Made by a program: the position numbers and the translations under genes | The notes under the pieces: model-generated | Told to the model about the DNA's origin: nothing | The model's input: only the letters and a program-made list of their open reading frames with translations | Databases searched by the model: none | Source of the DNA: Clostridia bacterium | GTDB taxonomy: Bacteria; Bacillota; Clostridia; Oscillospirales; Acutalibacteraceae | Assembly (NCBI GenBank): GCA_017416485.1 | Contig: JAFQCH010000007.1 | Coordinates: 1 to 64,000 of the forward strand | Direction: 5' to 3' | DNA length: 64,000 bases | Shown here: positions 25,123-33,852 of the stretch, one piece after another | How positions within the stretch are numbered: the stretch's first letter is position 1 | Layout: every line of letters begins with the position of its first letter

Positions 25123-25151
25123 ATTATAATATAACGCAATATTGTTACGAA
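25123..25151 (-). promoter_or_regulatory. Probable promoter of hsp20
   Basis: On minus, TTCGTA (25151-25146) and TATAAT (25128-25123) are separated by 17 bp, 124 bp upstream of the hsp20 start codon. The leader in between has no recognised structure. Confidence 0.45.
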
Positions 25152-25183
25152 TAAATGACCGTTTTGTTGCCAAACTGTAAATA

Positions 25184-25210
25184 TTAGCACTCTCATGATG
25201 AGAGTGCTAA
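25184..25210. promoter_or_regulatory. CIRCE operator (HrcA binding site)
   Basis: TTAGCACTC, nine bases, GAGTGCTAA: a perfect match to the CIRCE consensus bound by the heat-shock repressor HrcA. It lies between the divergent hsp20 and Gfo/Idh/MocA genes and could repress either or both. The rest of 25000-25294 holds promoters for both genes and no ORF. Confidence 0.92.
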
Positions 25211-25223
25211 TATTTTTCTCATC

Positions 25224-25252
25224 TTGCTTTTCCCTTTTCAGTATGCTACAAT
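25224..25252 (+). promoter_or_regulatory. Probable promoter of the Gfo/Idh/MocA gene
   Basis: TTGCTT (25224-25229), 17 bp, TACAAT (25247-25252), 42 bp before the start codon and 13 bp after the CIRCE operator. Confidence 0.6.
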
Positions 25253-25294
25253 TAAACAGGATATAAACAAAAAAACCGAAAGCGAGGGAAATCC

Positions 25295-26368
25295 ATGAAA
25301 TATGCACTCATCGGTTGCGGCCGTGTTTCGCCGCATCATCTGAAAGCCGCAAAAGCAAACGGATTGGAAATCGTTGCATTCTGCGATTGTTCTTCTGAAA
25401 ACATTGATGATATGCTCCGTCGGGCTTCGTTGACCGAAGAATTCGGCACTTTGCCCCGTTATGCGGATTGGAATACCTTATTGCATACAGAAAAACCCGA
25501 CATGGTCAGCATTGCACTGCCCAGCGGTCTGCATGCGGCGGCGGCACTTGACTGCATTGCAAGCGGCGTGCATACGCTTATTGAAAAACCCATCGCCATG
25601 TCTGTGCAGGATGCCGAGAAAATCATTGCGGCGGCTGAAAATCACAATGTTACGGTGGGTGTTTGCCATCAGAACCGTTTTAACATTGCTGTGCAGGAAA
25701 TGCGCAAGGCCATTGATGCGGGTTGGCTCGGGCAACTTTCCCACGGGGCCGTCACCGTCCGTTGGAGCCGCGGCAAGGGCTATTACGATCAGGCAGACTG
25801 GCGCGGAAAATGGGCATCTGACGGCGGCACACTGATGAATCAGTGCATTCACGGCATTGACCTTCTGCGCTGGATGCTCGGCGGTGAATTGGTTGAAGTT
25901 TTCGGCTTTACCGAACGCAGACAACATCCTTATATTGAAGCGGAAGATGTCGGCGTTGCGGTGCTTAAATTTGCAAACGGTGCGGTTGCAACTCTCGAAG
26001 GCACGGTCAACTGCACGGATATTGACCTGGAAGAACACCTTTCCGTGTTCGGTGAAACAGGCATGATCAAGCTCGGCGGCACGTCTGCAAACACGGTCGA
26101 AGTGTGGCAGATGCCCCATGCGGAATCCGACCTCAGCGGGCTGATTGAAAAGACCGACAATGTTTACGGCAACGGGCACACCAGTCTGTTCAAAGATTTT
26201 GCTGCCGCCGTGCGCGAAGGCAGAGAACCGTATGTCACTGCCAAAGCAGGCAGAGATGCGCTTGAAACCGTGCTTGCTGTCTACAAATCCGCGGCAGAAG
26301 GCAAGCCCGTCCGCTTGCCGCTGACCGAGTGTTCGAGTGCCGATTTTACGGGCAGATTCGATGTGTAA
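25295..26368 (+). CDS. Gfo/Idh/MocA-family oxidoreductase
   Basis: The 357-residue protein has the NAD(P) Rossmann motif GCGRVSPHH near residues 8-16. The EKP motif of this family is at 97-99, and a conserved GVCHQNRF stretch is followed by the C-terminal alpha/beta domain with WRGKWASDGGTLMNQCIHG. Family members oxidise or reduce sugars, inositols and amino-sugar nucleotides; the substrate cannot be told. It is monocistronic with its own promoter, and a new promoter follows its stop. A CIRCE operator 71 bp upstream of the promoter -10 region raises the possibility of stress control, unusual for this family. Confidence 0.9.
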   Translation: MKYALIGCGRVSPHHLKAAKANGLEIVAFCDCSSENIDDMLRRASLTEEFGTLPRYADWNTLLHTEKPDMVSIALPSGLHAAAALDCIASGVHTLIEKPIAMSVQDAEKIIAAAENHNVTVGVCHQNRFNIAVQEMRKAIDAGWLGQLSHGAVTVRWSRGKGYYDQADWRGKWASDGGTLMNQCIHGIDLLRWMLGGELVEVFGFTERRQHPYIEAEDVGVAVLKFANGAVATLEGTVNCTDIDLEEHLSVFGETGMIKLGGTSANTVEVWQMPHAESDLSGLIEKTDNVYGNGHTSLFKDFAAAVREGREPYVTAKAGRDALETVLAVYKSAAEGKPVRLPLTECSSADFTGRFDV

Positions 26369-26370
26369 AC

Positions 26371-26399
26371 TTGCTTTTTTGTGATTATTATTGTATAAT
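26371..26399 (+). promoter_or_regulatory. Sigma-A promoter of the lipoprotein gene
   Basis: TTGCTT (26371-26376), 17 bp, TATAAT (26394-26399), immediately after the upstream stop codon and 33 bp before the next ATG. Confidence 0.7.
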
Positions 26400-26431
26400 A
26401 CAAAAAGAATTATTATTGTGAGGTTTTTGGG

Positions 26432-26842
26432 ATGAAGAATTTTCTTGCTATTTTGGGTTGCTTCTTTCTTGCAATCATTATGATCGTGGTCTTCGCGTCC
26501 TGCGGTAACAGAGATATTGTGACCGTGGAGGACCCTGACACGGGCAGTGTTGTTGACGAAGTGAACGAAGAAGAATCCACAAAAAAGAATAATAAAAACG
26601 ATACAGATGACGGTACAACTGCGGCGGATGAAGAAGACCCCGATTCCGACAACACCGAAGCAGAAGAGGTAAAAGAAAGCACCACGAGAACAAGCACAGG
26701 CTCATCTTTCCTGGATACCGTTCTCGGCGGCGTGGAAGACGTGGTCGGCGAAGCCCTCGGCGGTGCGGCTGATGTAGTCGAAGAAGCCCTTGCAGGTGCG
26801 GCAGACAAGGTCAACAGTGCCTTGAACGAAAAAGAAGATTAA
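26432..26842 (+). CDS. Acidic lipoprotein of unknown function
   Basis: The 136-residue product has a hydrophobic signal ending in a lipobox, VFASC (Cys at 24), so it is probably lipid-anchored on the outer face of the membrane. The mature part is highly acidic and disordered (EEESTKKNNKNDTDDG, then runs of Asp/Glu/Thr). A C-terminal stretch of repeating small residues (GGVEDVVGEALGGAADVVEE) could form an amphipathic helix. I recognise no domain. It lies 22 bp upstream of a secreted GH5 enzyme and probably shares its transcript. Confidence 0.75.
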   Translation: MKNFLAILGCFFLAIIMIVVFASCGNRDIVTVEDPDTGSVVDEVNEEESTKKNNKNDTDDGTTAADEEDPDSDNTEAEEVKESTTRTSTGSSFLDTVLGGVEDVVGEALGGAADVVEEALAGAADKVNSALNEKED

Positions 26843-26864
26843 GTTTTTTGCAAGGAGAATGAAC

Positions 26865-28130
26865 ATGAAAAAGGCATGCAGAAAAGTTCTTTGTGTATTT
26901 CTTTGCCTCGTGATGGCGGTTCCGTTTGCTGTTTTTGCACTGGCGGCTGATGACGCACAGGCAGAAACCGCGGGTGCTTTCACACAGGATGATTTTCTGA
27001 CCACCAAGGGCACGAAGATCGTTAACCGAAAAGGCGAACAGGTGATTCTCAAGGGGGTCAACATCGGTTCGTGGATGATCTGGGAAGACTGGCTTTCTCC
27101 TTATGAAGAAACCACCGACCATTACGATTCGCTTGAAACCCTCATCGACCGTTTCGGTCTTGAAGAAGCCTATGCGCTGATGGACACGTATATGGATAAC
27201 TGGTTTACCGAATACGACCTTGACCGCATTGCGGAAATGGGATTCAATTGTGTGCGTGTTCCGTTCTGGTATCGCAATTTCTATTATGATGACATCGGTA
27301 CAAAGATTCTTGACGAGAACGGAGAATGGGATTTCTCGCGTCTGGATTGGGTTGTTTCCGAATGTGCAAAAAGAGGGCTGTATGTCATTCTTGACATGCA
27401 CGGTGCTCCCGGCTTCCAGAGTGATGCTCCCCATAACGGCAAGGGCGGATCCTGCGGTCTTTATGAACAGACCGAGCAAGGTGAATTCTACCGTTCTCTG
27501 ACGGTGGAACTGTGGACAGCCATTGCAGAGCGTTTCAAAGGCAATCCCGCAGTCGCTATGTATGACCTGCTCAACGAACCCATGTGCGATGTGGATGCTA
27601 CGGAAGTTGAAAGAAGAATCAACAACGAATATATTTATACCATCCTTTACGATGCCGTGCGTGCGGCGGATGATGACCATATCATCACCATGGAATGCAT
27701 CTGGACGGGCTTTGCCCTGCCGCCGACATGGTTCAAGGGCTGGAATAATGTGGTCTATCAGGTGCATTTTTATAACAATTCCGACTTCATTTTTGCGCTG
27801 TTCCTGTTTTTGCAGAAGATTCTGCACCCCAATGTGCCGATGCTGATGGGTGAATTTTATCCGCATCAAAAAACCACATGGGAAGGTTGCTTCAAGTCCA
27901 TGAAACTCTTTAATTACAGTTGGATGCTGTGGACATATAAGGCAGCAGGCCATATGATGTGGGAATCTGACTGGTGCCTGTACGGCAGCCGCGACGGCTT
28001 TGAACGCGCAAAGCTCAAAACCGATTCTTATGAAGAAATCGCCCGTAAACTCGGCGAATGTATGCAGACACCCAATGGCTATGTTGATACGGGACATTAC
28101 GAAAAGAATGTTGCGGATCACCTCGGGTAA
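26865..28130 (+). CDS. Secreted family 5 glycoside hydrolase
   Basis: The 421-residue enzyme has a signal peptide (about 1-27) and a TIM barrel of the GH5 type. It has LKGVNIGSW, NCVRVPFWY, VILDMHGAPG, the acid/base Glu238 in LLNEPM, and the nucleophile Glu330 in LMGEFYP. GVNIGSW and HGAPG resemble the exo-beta-1,3-glucanase and related subfamilies, but the substrate (beta-glucan or mannan) is not certain. The second ATG (26865) is chosen because AAGGAG lies 7 bases before it and only 1 base before the earlier ATG at 26859. A hydrophobic FIFALFLFLQ insertion at about 305 is unusual. It is followed by a terminator. Confidence 0.9.
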   Translation: MKKACRKVLCVFLCLVMAVPFAVFALAADDAQAETAGAFTQDDFLTTKGTKIVNRKGEQVILKGVNIGSWMIWEDWLSPYEETTDHYDSLETLIDRFGLEEAYALMDTYMDNWFTEYDLDRIAEMGFNCVRVPFWYRNFYYDDIGTKILDENGEWDFSRLDWVVSECAKRGLYVILDMHGAPGFQSDAPHNGKGGSCGLYEQTEQGEFYRSLTVELWTAIAERFKGNPAVAMYDLLNEPMCDVDATEVERRINNEYIYTILYDAVRAADDDHIITMECIWTGFALPPTWFKGWNNVVYQVHFYNNSDFIFALFLFLQKILHPNVPMLMGEFYPHQKTTWEGCFKSMKLFNYSWMLWTYKAAGHMMWESDWCLYGSRDGFERAKLKTDSYEEIARKLGECMQTPNGYVDTGHYEKNVADHLG

Positions 28131-28141
28131 AACAGCACAAC

Positions 28142-28168
28142 AAAAGGGACTGCTTGCGCAGTCCCTTT
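28142..28168. terminator. Bidirectional terminator after the GH5 gene
   Basis: AAAGGGACTGC and GCAGTCCCTTT form a perfect stem around a TTGC loop. It separates the GH5 gene from the convergent minus-strand gene. Confidence 0.9.
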
Positions 28169-28174
28169 ATTATA

Positions 28175-30319
28175 TTATGTGAATAATTTTTTGAGTTCTT
28201 CTTTCGTTAATTCCGTGGTCAGGAAGCGGCGTCCTGCTACGGGCAGGCGCACCCCGTCGTCGATTTCGGTGAGGGGAAAAAGTGTGCCGTCGGGGGTGTC
28301 CGAGTATTGCAGTTTATCGGTATTGACGGGTAAAAACAGTTCACCGGAACCCGTGTTGTGCCACACCACAGCGCACTGCTTGCCGTTTCTTTCAAAACGG
28401 AAAACAGAAATCTTTTTGTCTTTTGTTTGCAAGCGTTCGCAGGCAAGCAGTTCATATTCACCCTTGCCGTTTTTCAGCAAAATATGCTCGCTCTGCGCTT
28501 GTTGCAGGGCTTTTTTTTGTTCTGCGGTCAGCAGTTTTTTTGTGCGCACTTCTTCCCAACAGGCTAACATCTGTGCAATGTCATCCATTCGCGGATGCTT
28601 GCGGAATCGTTCAAGGTTTCCGCGAAGTGTTGCGGGGCAATCAAACCCCGCCGCGCGCGATGTGCCGTATGCAAGGGTATCGACCTGCGTGTCATCATAA
28701 AATTCCCACCAGCCGAAATTCAGCCTCGTTCTGTCCTGTTGCATCAGCGGTGCTTCGTGGAGGGGATAACGGTCGATCATGGGTTTGAAAATGTCGGTCG
28801 GGAAAATGTCAAACGCATTGCCGCCGCTGAGCATGTGCCAGCTGAAATGTCCTTTTGCCGCCCCCTCACAGAACAGCGGTGCGGGATTGCATTTTTTGTA
28901 AACACGCCATTGCGCAAGGGGAATGAAGTTTTCAAACGGTGCATTGGTGCCTTCCGAGCCGTCAAAATAAATAAAACGGAAGCCCTGATTATACACGGCG
29001 GCAATTTTGTCTGCCACTTCATCGGGCAGGTCGGTGCGCTGGTCGGCATACACGCTCATCGCACCGAATTCGCTGACCCACACAATGCCCGCCGCCGTTC
29101 CCGCTTCATGCGGCACGGCTTTTGTGCCGTTGAAACCGCGCTTGCAACCGACAAAACGGTAAGGATATTCCTGCGTGACATCGGTGTAAGAAATCAGTTC
29201 TTTGCCGATGCGAAGCAACCTGCAATTCTGCGGCAGATCGGGTTCGGCACAGCATTGGTCGGTGAAAATTTCGGTGTCTTCTGCGCCGACAGGTCTTGCC
29301 AAAGTCAGCATCTGACGGTGCAACACACGGTGGTCGGCTTCGGGGGTCATGTAACGGCTTTTTAAACCGATATGTGTCTGTAAAAAATGGAATCCCGGCA
29401 ACATCCCTGCGGCATACACCTTGTCGAGCATGGTGCGCACATCGGCAAAACCGTTGGGATACTCTTTTTTAAAATCAAAATCGCCGTTGTAATAGTAGCC
29501 GTCTTCCTTGAAAAAGCAGGTGTAATAAAACAGCATCAGGCGGAAACCGCATTTTTGGGCATATAAAATGTGTTCGTCAATGTTTTTCGGGTCGGCATCA
29601 TGCACCCAATAAACGGAGGCATTGATGCAGTCACTTCTGCGACTTTGCACACCCAAGGGCAGGTTGAAATCGCGTTCAAAACGATCCATGCGGTCAAGAA
29701 AAGTGTCGTTGGAATCCGCAAGCAGTGCCGCAATTGCGCCTTTCATCCGCATGCCCTTTGCCGCCGTTGCAGACAGCAAAATATGATCTTCTTTTCGTTC
29801 CGAATCTGCACGCACAAGCACATCGGGGGTGGTCAGGCATATCGCCGTCTTTTCGTCGGACACAAGATTCAGCCATGCCCCGAACTGCGTTTTTCTGCGC
29901 ACGGGCAGCTGCAGAATGCAGCATTCCTCCACGGGTGGTTTGGGCATGTGCAACCACGGGAATGCGTCTTCGCGGCAGACAAAATCTTCGAGTGTGAACA
30001 CAAAATACTGCGCTTTATCCTCGACTTTTATGACCGCTTCATATCGCAATTCCTCGAAACCGACAAACAGTTTTTCGTCTTCGTATCGTATAGAATTGCT
30101 CTGCATCTGTCTGCGACGGCTTGTGTGTATGAGTTTGAGTTCGTTGTTGTAAAACCGATCCTGCGTGACCGAGCACAGCGGACACAGCTGCGTTTTGTCC
30201 AGCAATTCTTCCCCCGTCGGCAGGCAAACAAGAGAGTGCGCTTTGCCGTCCGTGCCGAGGGTGAGTTGTATATAGTCGTTGCACAGAATGATTTTGTTTT
30301 CACACTGCAGAACGGTCAT
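28175..30319 (-). CDS. Unknown 714-residue protein, glycosidase-like barrel
   Basis: I do not recognise a named family. The order suggests an N-terminal beta-rich domain (about 1-215), a central alpha/beta barrel (about 230-560) and a C-terminal beta domain (about 620-714), the layout of clan GH-D/GH31-like glycosidases. Barrel-like segments are NASVYWVHDAD, FRLMLFYYTCF, MLPGFHFLQTHIG, FRFIYFDGSEG and SWHMLSGGN; the Asp in YFDGSEG is a candidate catalytic residue. There is no signal peptide, so it would act on imported material. It overlaps the DUF951 gene by 4 bp (ATGA), showing coupled translation, and GAGGGGG serves as its ribosome site. Confidence 0.65.
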   Translation of the reverse strand: MTVLQCENKIILCNDYIQLTLGTDGKAHSLVCLPTGEELLDKTQLCPLCSVTQDRFYNNELKLIHTSRRRQMQSNSIRYEDEKLFVGFEELRYEAVIKVEDKAQYFVFTLEDFVCREDAFPWLHMPKPPVEECCILQLPVRRKTQFGAWLNLVSDEKTAICLTTPDVLVRADSERKEDHILLSATAAKGMRMKGAIAALLADSNDTFLDRMDRFERDFNLPLGVQSRRSDCINASVYWVHDADPKNIDEHILYAQKCGFRLMLFYYTCFFKEDGYYYNGDFDFKKEYPNGFADVRTMLDKVYAAGMLPGFHFLQTHIGLKSRYMTPEADHRVLHRQMLTLARPVGAEDTEIFTDQCCAEPDLPQNCRLLRIGKELISYTDVTQEYPYRFVGCKRGFNGTKAVPHEAGTAAGIVWVSEFGAMSVYADQRTDLPDEVADKIAAVYNQGFRFIYFDGSEGTNAPFENFIPLAQWRVYKKCNPAPLFCEGAAKGHFSWHMLSGGNAFDIFPTDIFKPMIDRYPLHEAPLMQQDRTRLNFGWWEFYDDTQVDTLAYGTSRAAGFDCPATLRGNLERFRKHPRMDDIAQMLACWEEVRTKKLLTAEQKKALQQAQSEHILLKNGKGEYELLACERLQTKDKKISVFRFERNGKQCAVVWHNTGSGELFLPVNTDKLQYSDTPDGTLFPLTEIDDGVRLPVAGRRFLTTELTKEELKKLFT

Positions 30320-30507
30320 ACCTGTTCCCCCTCACGAATGATTTTGCGGATGCCTTTTTCGGCTTTTACGCGCGGAATCATGAACATGTGACCGCAGTTT
30401 TTGCAGCGCAGTCTGAAATCCATGCCGATACGCAGCACATCAAAGCGGTTGCACCCGCAGGGGTGGTTTTTTTTCATTTCAAGCACATCGCCGAGTCGGA
30501 TATCCAT
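30316..30507 (-). CDS. DUF951 family protein
   Basis: The 63-residue product matches the Bacillota DUF951 family: MDIRLGDV, KKNHPCGCNRFDVLRIGMDF, and the zinc-like Cys pattern CKNCGH. Two Cys-x1-2-Cys pairs could bind a metal. The ATG at 30507 (MDIRLGD) is the family start, with AAAGGTGAT upstream; a GTG three codons earlier is not needed. The function is unknown; relatives are often near ribosome, ParB or GTPase genes. Here it is followed at once by the 714-residue protein with an ATGA overlap. An extended -10 promoter (TGCTATAAT, 30547-30538 on minus) lies upstream. Confidence 0.88.
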   Translation of the reverse strand: MDIRLGDVLEMKKNHPCGCNRFDVLRIGMDFRLRCKNCGHMFMIPRVKAEKGIRKIIREGEQV

Positions 30508-30611
30508 ACAGATCACCTTTTCGTAATTTCTGTTTTCATTATAGCATACTTTCGCCGCAAGATAAATATATTTTTTATAACAAGTCTTATTTTCCGAAAG
30601 GATGCGAGTTT

Positions 30612-31532
30612 ATGGTTTTTTTGCCTGAGGGCAGTCTTTGGAATATACCGTCCAATCTTTCTTATATGAGCAGTGTTTCTTCCGTGCGCGATGCAATGCA
30701 CGCACAGACCGTGCTCGAAGCACGGGCTCTGAAATGCGATTCCGACCACAATCTGCATGTGGATTTAGGTTGCATGCGCGGAATCATCCCGCGTGAAGAG
30801 GGGGCTTTGGGTATTGCCGACGGCTCAGTGCGTGATATTGCACTCATTTCACGCGTGGGCAAAGCGGTCTGCTTTGTGGTGCAGGATCTTGTTTTTGACA
30901 ACAACGGGCAATTGGTTGCCATGCTTTCGCGCCGCCGTGCGCAGGAGCTGTGCAATCAGCATTATGTTTCAACCTTGCAACCCGGTGATGTTGTGACGGT
31001 GCGCGTGACACACTGTGAGCCTTTCGGTGCATTCTGTGATATCGGCGCGGGGGTGGCAAGTTTGTTGCCGATTGATGCAGTGTCTGTGTCGCGTATTCCG
31101 CACCCGGGTGTGCGTTTTTACGCAGGGCAGGAGATTCGCTGCGTGGTCAAGGGCACGGACAGTTTCGGCAGAATCCTGCTTACACACAAGGAGCTGCTCG
31201 GCACATGGGAAGAAAACGCGGCTCTGTTCACCGCAGGCGAAACGGTGTCGGGTACGGTGCGCTCGGTGGAACCTTACGGCATTTTTGTGGAACTCACCCC
31301 CAACCTGGCAGGTCTTGCGGAATACACCCCCGATGTAAAGGTTGGTCAGCGTGCGGCAGTTTACATAAAAAGCATTCTGCCCGATAAGATGAAAGTCAAA
31401 CTCATTCTTGTGGATTCCTTTGACGAAAAAGCCCACCACAACCCGCCGCGGTATTTCTTTGAGGGTGAGCACATGGATTCATTTTTGTATTCCCCCGCCT
31501 GTGCGGCAAAACGGGTGGAAACAATATTTTAG
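30612..31532 (+). CDS. S1-domain RNA-binding protein
   Basis: The 306-residue protein resembles a short bacterial ribosomal-protein-S1 homologue. It has three OB-fold stretches: a degenerate one (about 33-105), a clear S1 domain (125-193, GDVVTVRVTHCEPFGAF) and another (209-262, GETVSGTVRSVEPYGIFVEL). S1 proteins bind mRNA and help translation; paralogues in Clostridia may tune stress responses, IspH fusions or ribosome quality. The N-terminal 30 residues and the C-terminal 40 show no domain. AAAGGATG precedes the start. It is a single-gene unit, ended by a strong terminator. Confidence 0.85.
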   Translation: MVFLPEGSLWNIPSNLSYMSSVSSVRDAMHAQTVLEARALKCDSDHNLHVDLGCMRGIIPREEGALGIADGSVRDIALISRVGKAVCFVVQDLVFDNNGQLVAMLSRRRAQELCNQHYVSTLQPGDVVTVRVTHCEPFGAFCDIGAGVASLLPIDAVSVSRIPHPGVRFYAGQEIRCVVKGTDSFGRILLTHKELLGTWEENAALFTAGETVSGTVRSVEPYGIFVELTPNLAGLAEYTPDVKVGQRAAVYIKSILPDKMKVKLILVDSFDEKAHHNPPRYFFEGEHMDSFLYSPACAAKRVETIF

Positions 31533-31550
31533 AGTGTAATTTATGCAACA

Positions 31551-31576
31551 AAAAAGAGGCTTTTAGCCTCTTTTTT
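31551..31576. terminator. Bidirectional terminator between the S1 gene and vanW
   Basis: AAAAAAGAGGC, a TTTTA loop and GCCTCTTTTTT form a terminator usable on both strands between two convergent genes. Confidence 0.92.
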
Positions 31577-31590
31577 GTTGATATAAAGAT

Positions 31591-32415
31591 TTATCGGATC
31601 TGATCTTCGGGGATGAGGTCATAATCAAACATGACTTCGGAGTGATTATCCCAGATGAGTTCCTTGCCGACTTCTTTGCCAGTTTTGCGGTCCTTGACGG
31701 CACGGAAAATTTTGGAAACACGAAAGAACTTGTCACCCTCTTTTGCAAAATGGTGGTCTTCTTCCACGATTTCGTAGCACCAATCGAATTCGCGTTCACT
31801 GCGCAATTCCGCTTTCAGGTCTTCGCCGTCGCACCACATCAAAAGCTGAATGGCCTGGTCGGTGTTGTTCTTGAAACGGAAGTCCACATTGTTGTAGCTG
31901 ACGGAGGTGCCTGCGCTCAGCGGCACTCTTTTGCCGGGGTCGGGAGCAAGTGCATCGGAATGGGTGTGGAATTCCGTCACGGTCATGGGGCTTTCAAGAA
32001 TCATCAGATGCACGGTGTTGCTCAAATTGCAAAGACCGCCGCCCGTGCCCGCAATGATTTTATTCTGATGAATGACTCTGCCGTCCTTGAAACCGTTCTT
32101 TTTGGACGGATTGCCCACCAACTGCCAGAATGAAAATGTTTCACCGGGTTTTACCACAATGCCGTTGATGCCGGCGCAGGCAAGGCGGATGTTGTCGGCT
32201 TTGTTGAACTGCAAAGTCAGATCCACACCGGGTGCACGTTTGATCATGTTTGAACAATGCGTTGCAACCACAAAGGGGAGTTTTTCCTGCGTTTTGGTTT
32301 TTGCAAACTTTTCACCGCTCATCTTATCGGTCAGTTGCCGCTTGTAAATTTCCTTTTTGACGGAAATGGCATATGCCGTAGGGCTCAATTCACAAAATAA
32401 TTTATTACCAAACAT
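31591..32415 (-). CDS. vanW: VanW family protein
   Basis: The 274-residue product matches the VanW domain: KPGETFSFWQLVG at about 89-101, then GGGLCNLSN (125-133), LMILESPM and EFHTHSDA. VanW was first seen in vancomycin-resistance clusters, but most homologues, like this one, are not next to resistance genes and their role (perhaps envelope related) is unknown. No signal peptide is evident. It lies 12 bp downstream of yqeG in a minus-strand operon with a TIM-barrel gene. Presence of this gene alone does not imply vancomycin resistance. Confidence 0.88.
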   Translation of the reverse strand: MFGNKLFCELSPTAYAISVKKEIYKRQLTDKMSGEKFAKTKTQEKLPFVVATHCSNMIKRAPGVDLTLQFNKADNIRLACAGINGIVVKPGETFSFWQLVGNPSKKNGFKDGRVIHQNKIIAGTGGGLCNLSNTVHLMILESPMTVTEFHTHSDALAPDPGKRVPLSAGTSVSYNNVDFRFKNNTDQAIQLLMWCDGEDLKAELRSEREFDWCYEIVEEDHHFAKEGDKFFRVSKIFRAVKDRKTGKEVGKELIWDNHSEVMFDYDLIPEDQIR

Positions 32416-32427
32416 TTTTTAACAACC

Positions 32428-32961
32428 TCAATCAATCAAAATATCGCCAAGACGGTCTTTGTATTTTTTGCTCTTGTTATAAACACTGAGAATCTTGTCT
32501 TCTGCCGCACGGCGTTTTCCGAAGTTTGTTTCCTCGGGATAACGCATGAATTTAACAAGAATACACGGCAACCCGGCACGGTTGGCACCCAGAATGTCCA
32601 TAAAAATCTGATCGCCGATGACCACGACCTCGTCCTTGTTGACGCCGAGCTGTTCAACCGCTTTTAAGAATGCATCGGGTGCAGGCTTTCCCGCTTCGGA
32701 TATGTAAGGAATTTTTCCGATATTTTTCAAAAAACGTTCAATGCGTTCATCGTCATTGTCTGACAGCAAAAACAGTTTCATCCCAGTTTTTTGCAAGTCG
32801 AGCAGAAACGCATCGACCTCGGGTGTTGAATCCTTGCCGTGGTGGGCTAATGTGTTGTCGATATCAAAAATAATCGCTTTGATGCCTTTGTTCTGCAATT
32901 TCTCATAGTCAATTGCAAACACACTGTCAACGTAAGCATAAGGATACAAAAGATGCATCAT
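32428..32961 (-). CDS. yqeG: YqeG family HAD IIIA-type phosphatase
   Basis: The 177-residue HAD phosphatase has motif I FDIDNTL with Asp33 and Asp35, motif II LLSDND, a Lys in GKPAPDAF, and motif IV VIGDQIFMDI. YqeG proteins of Bacillota are often beside yqeH or other ribosome and nucleotide genes; the physiological substrate is not settled. Start at 32961 (MM) follows AAGGAGG. It overlaps the TIM-barrel gene by 4 bp (ATGA) and is 12 bp before vanW, so the three are translated together. Confidence 0.93.
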   Translation of the reverse strand: MMHLLYPYAYVDSVFAIDYEKLQNKGIKAIIFDIDNTLAHHGKDSTPEVDAFLLDLQKTGMKLFLLSDNDDERIERFLKNIGKIPYISEAGKPAPDAFLKAVEQLGVNKDEVVVIGDQIFMDILGANRAGLPCILVKFMRYPEETNFGKRRAAEDKILSVYNKSKKYKDRLGDILID

Positions 32962-33653
32962 ACCGTTTGTTCCTCCTTGGTGCGGACTTCGTGAATGTGC
33001 TCGCAGACCTTGTCGATCTGCTCGGCAAATGTGCCTTCAAAATGGTTATCAAAAAATGCACTGCCGACGGTGAACGAATCAAGCCCCGCATGCAGAATTT
33101 CGTCAATGCGATCATAGTCATTGACACTGCCCGCAATGCAGACGGGCGCATCAAGCTGTTCGGCAAAGGCACGAAGCAATTCCTTGCGGTCGCCCGTGTA
33201 GCGGTAAACGAGCAAATCCACACCGTAAGCACCTTTTTCGATGCAAAGTTTCGCGTCATCGAGAATTTCTTCAATGTCGCCGTCCAATACGCTCGGACGT
33301 TCATGCACATGCCCCACAAAGGGCATGTATTTAATGCCATGTTCGTGGCAGAATGCGTTGACAGAGTCAAAAAACACGGTACCCATCAGAATATCGCATC
33401 CGCAGTCCGCAGCAAGACGTGCACCTGCCATGCATTCTTGTTCGGTGTAGGCAACCACTTCCAGAACGGTTTTTTTGCCGCATTCCTTCATGTGTGCAAA
33501 CAGGGCTTTCATCTGCTCAACGGGCAATCCTTCCTCTTTGAAGCCCCAGTATGTTGCCTTTGTGTCTTTGCACTGCTCAAACACCTGTGCCGCATCACGG
33601 ACGGTGCGATCATCGTAGGTGAGCATCACGGTCAGTTCCGGCTCATGTTTCAT
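32958..33653 (-). CDS. TIM-barrel protein of unknown substrate
   Basis: The 231-residue protein looks like a phosphate-binding (beta/alpha)8 barrel of the HisA/KDPG-aldolase type: TVLEVVAYTEQE, GCDILMGTVFF, MPFVGHVHERPS, GVDLLVYRYTG and, near the C-terminus, CIAGSVNDYDRIDEIL and AGLDSFTVGSAFF, a typical phosphate-binding end. The catalytic residues are not clear enough to name a reaction. There is no signal peptide. It heads a minus-strand operon with yqeG (4-bp overlap) and vanW; upstream 33654-33852 holds the divergent promoter region. Confidence 0.75.
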   Translation of the reverse strand: MKHEPELTVMLTYDDRTVRDAAQVFEQCKDTKATYWGFKEEGLPVEQMKALFAHMKECGKKTVLEVVAYTEQECMAGARLAADCGCDILMGTVFFDSVNAFCHEHGIKYMPFVGHVHERPSVLDGDIEEILDDAKLCIEKGAYGVDLLVYRYTGDRKELLRAFAEQLDAPVCIAGSVNDYDRIDEILHAGLDSFTVGSAFFDNHFEGTFAEQIDKVCEHIHEVRTKEEQTV

Positions 33654-33792
33654 ATTTTTCGCCTCTCTTCAAAAACAAAAACGCTTTTTTGAATATTAAA
33701 AACATTAACTTTAAAATTATATCATATTTTATGGAAAAAGTAAATAAATATTTGGACTTTTTTACTCAATGACAGTCTTTTTATAAATGTTG

Positions 33793-33821
33793 TTGCACTG
33801 CTCTTTTTTTGGTGTTATAAT
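33793..33821 (+). promoter_or_regulatory. Promoter of the long housekeeping operon
   Basis: TTGCAC (33793-33798), 17 bp, TATAAT (33816-33821), 32 bp before the TTG start of the first gene. It is the only clear promoter seen in front of the co-directional run to 54755, although internal promoters cannot be excluded. Confidence 0.7.
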
Positions 33822-33852
33822 AGTATAATTCTATAAAAAGGAGAGTAACATC

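Noticed and set aside
31591..32415. Vancomycin-resistance cluster, from vanW and ddl
   Set aside because: No vanH, vanX, vanY or VanRS genes occur here; ddl is a D-Ala-D-Ala type and VanW alone is common in sensitive bacteria.
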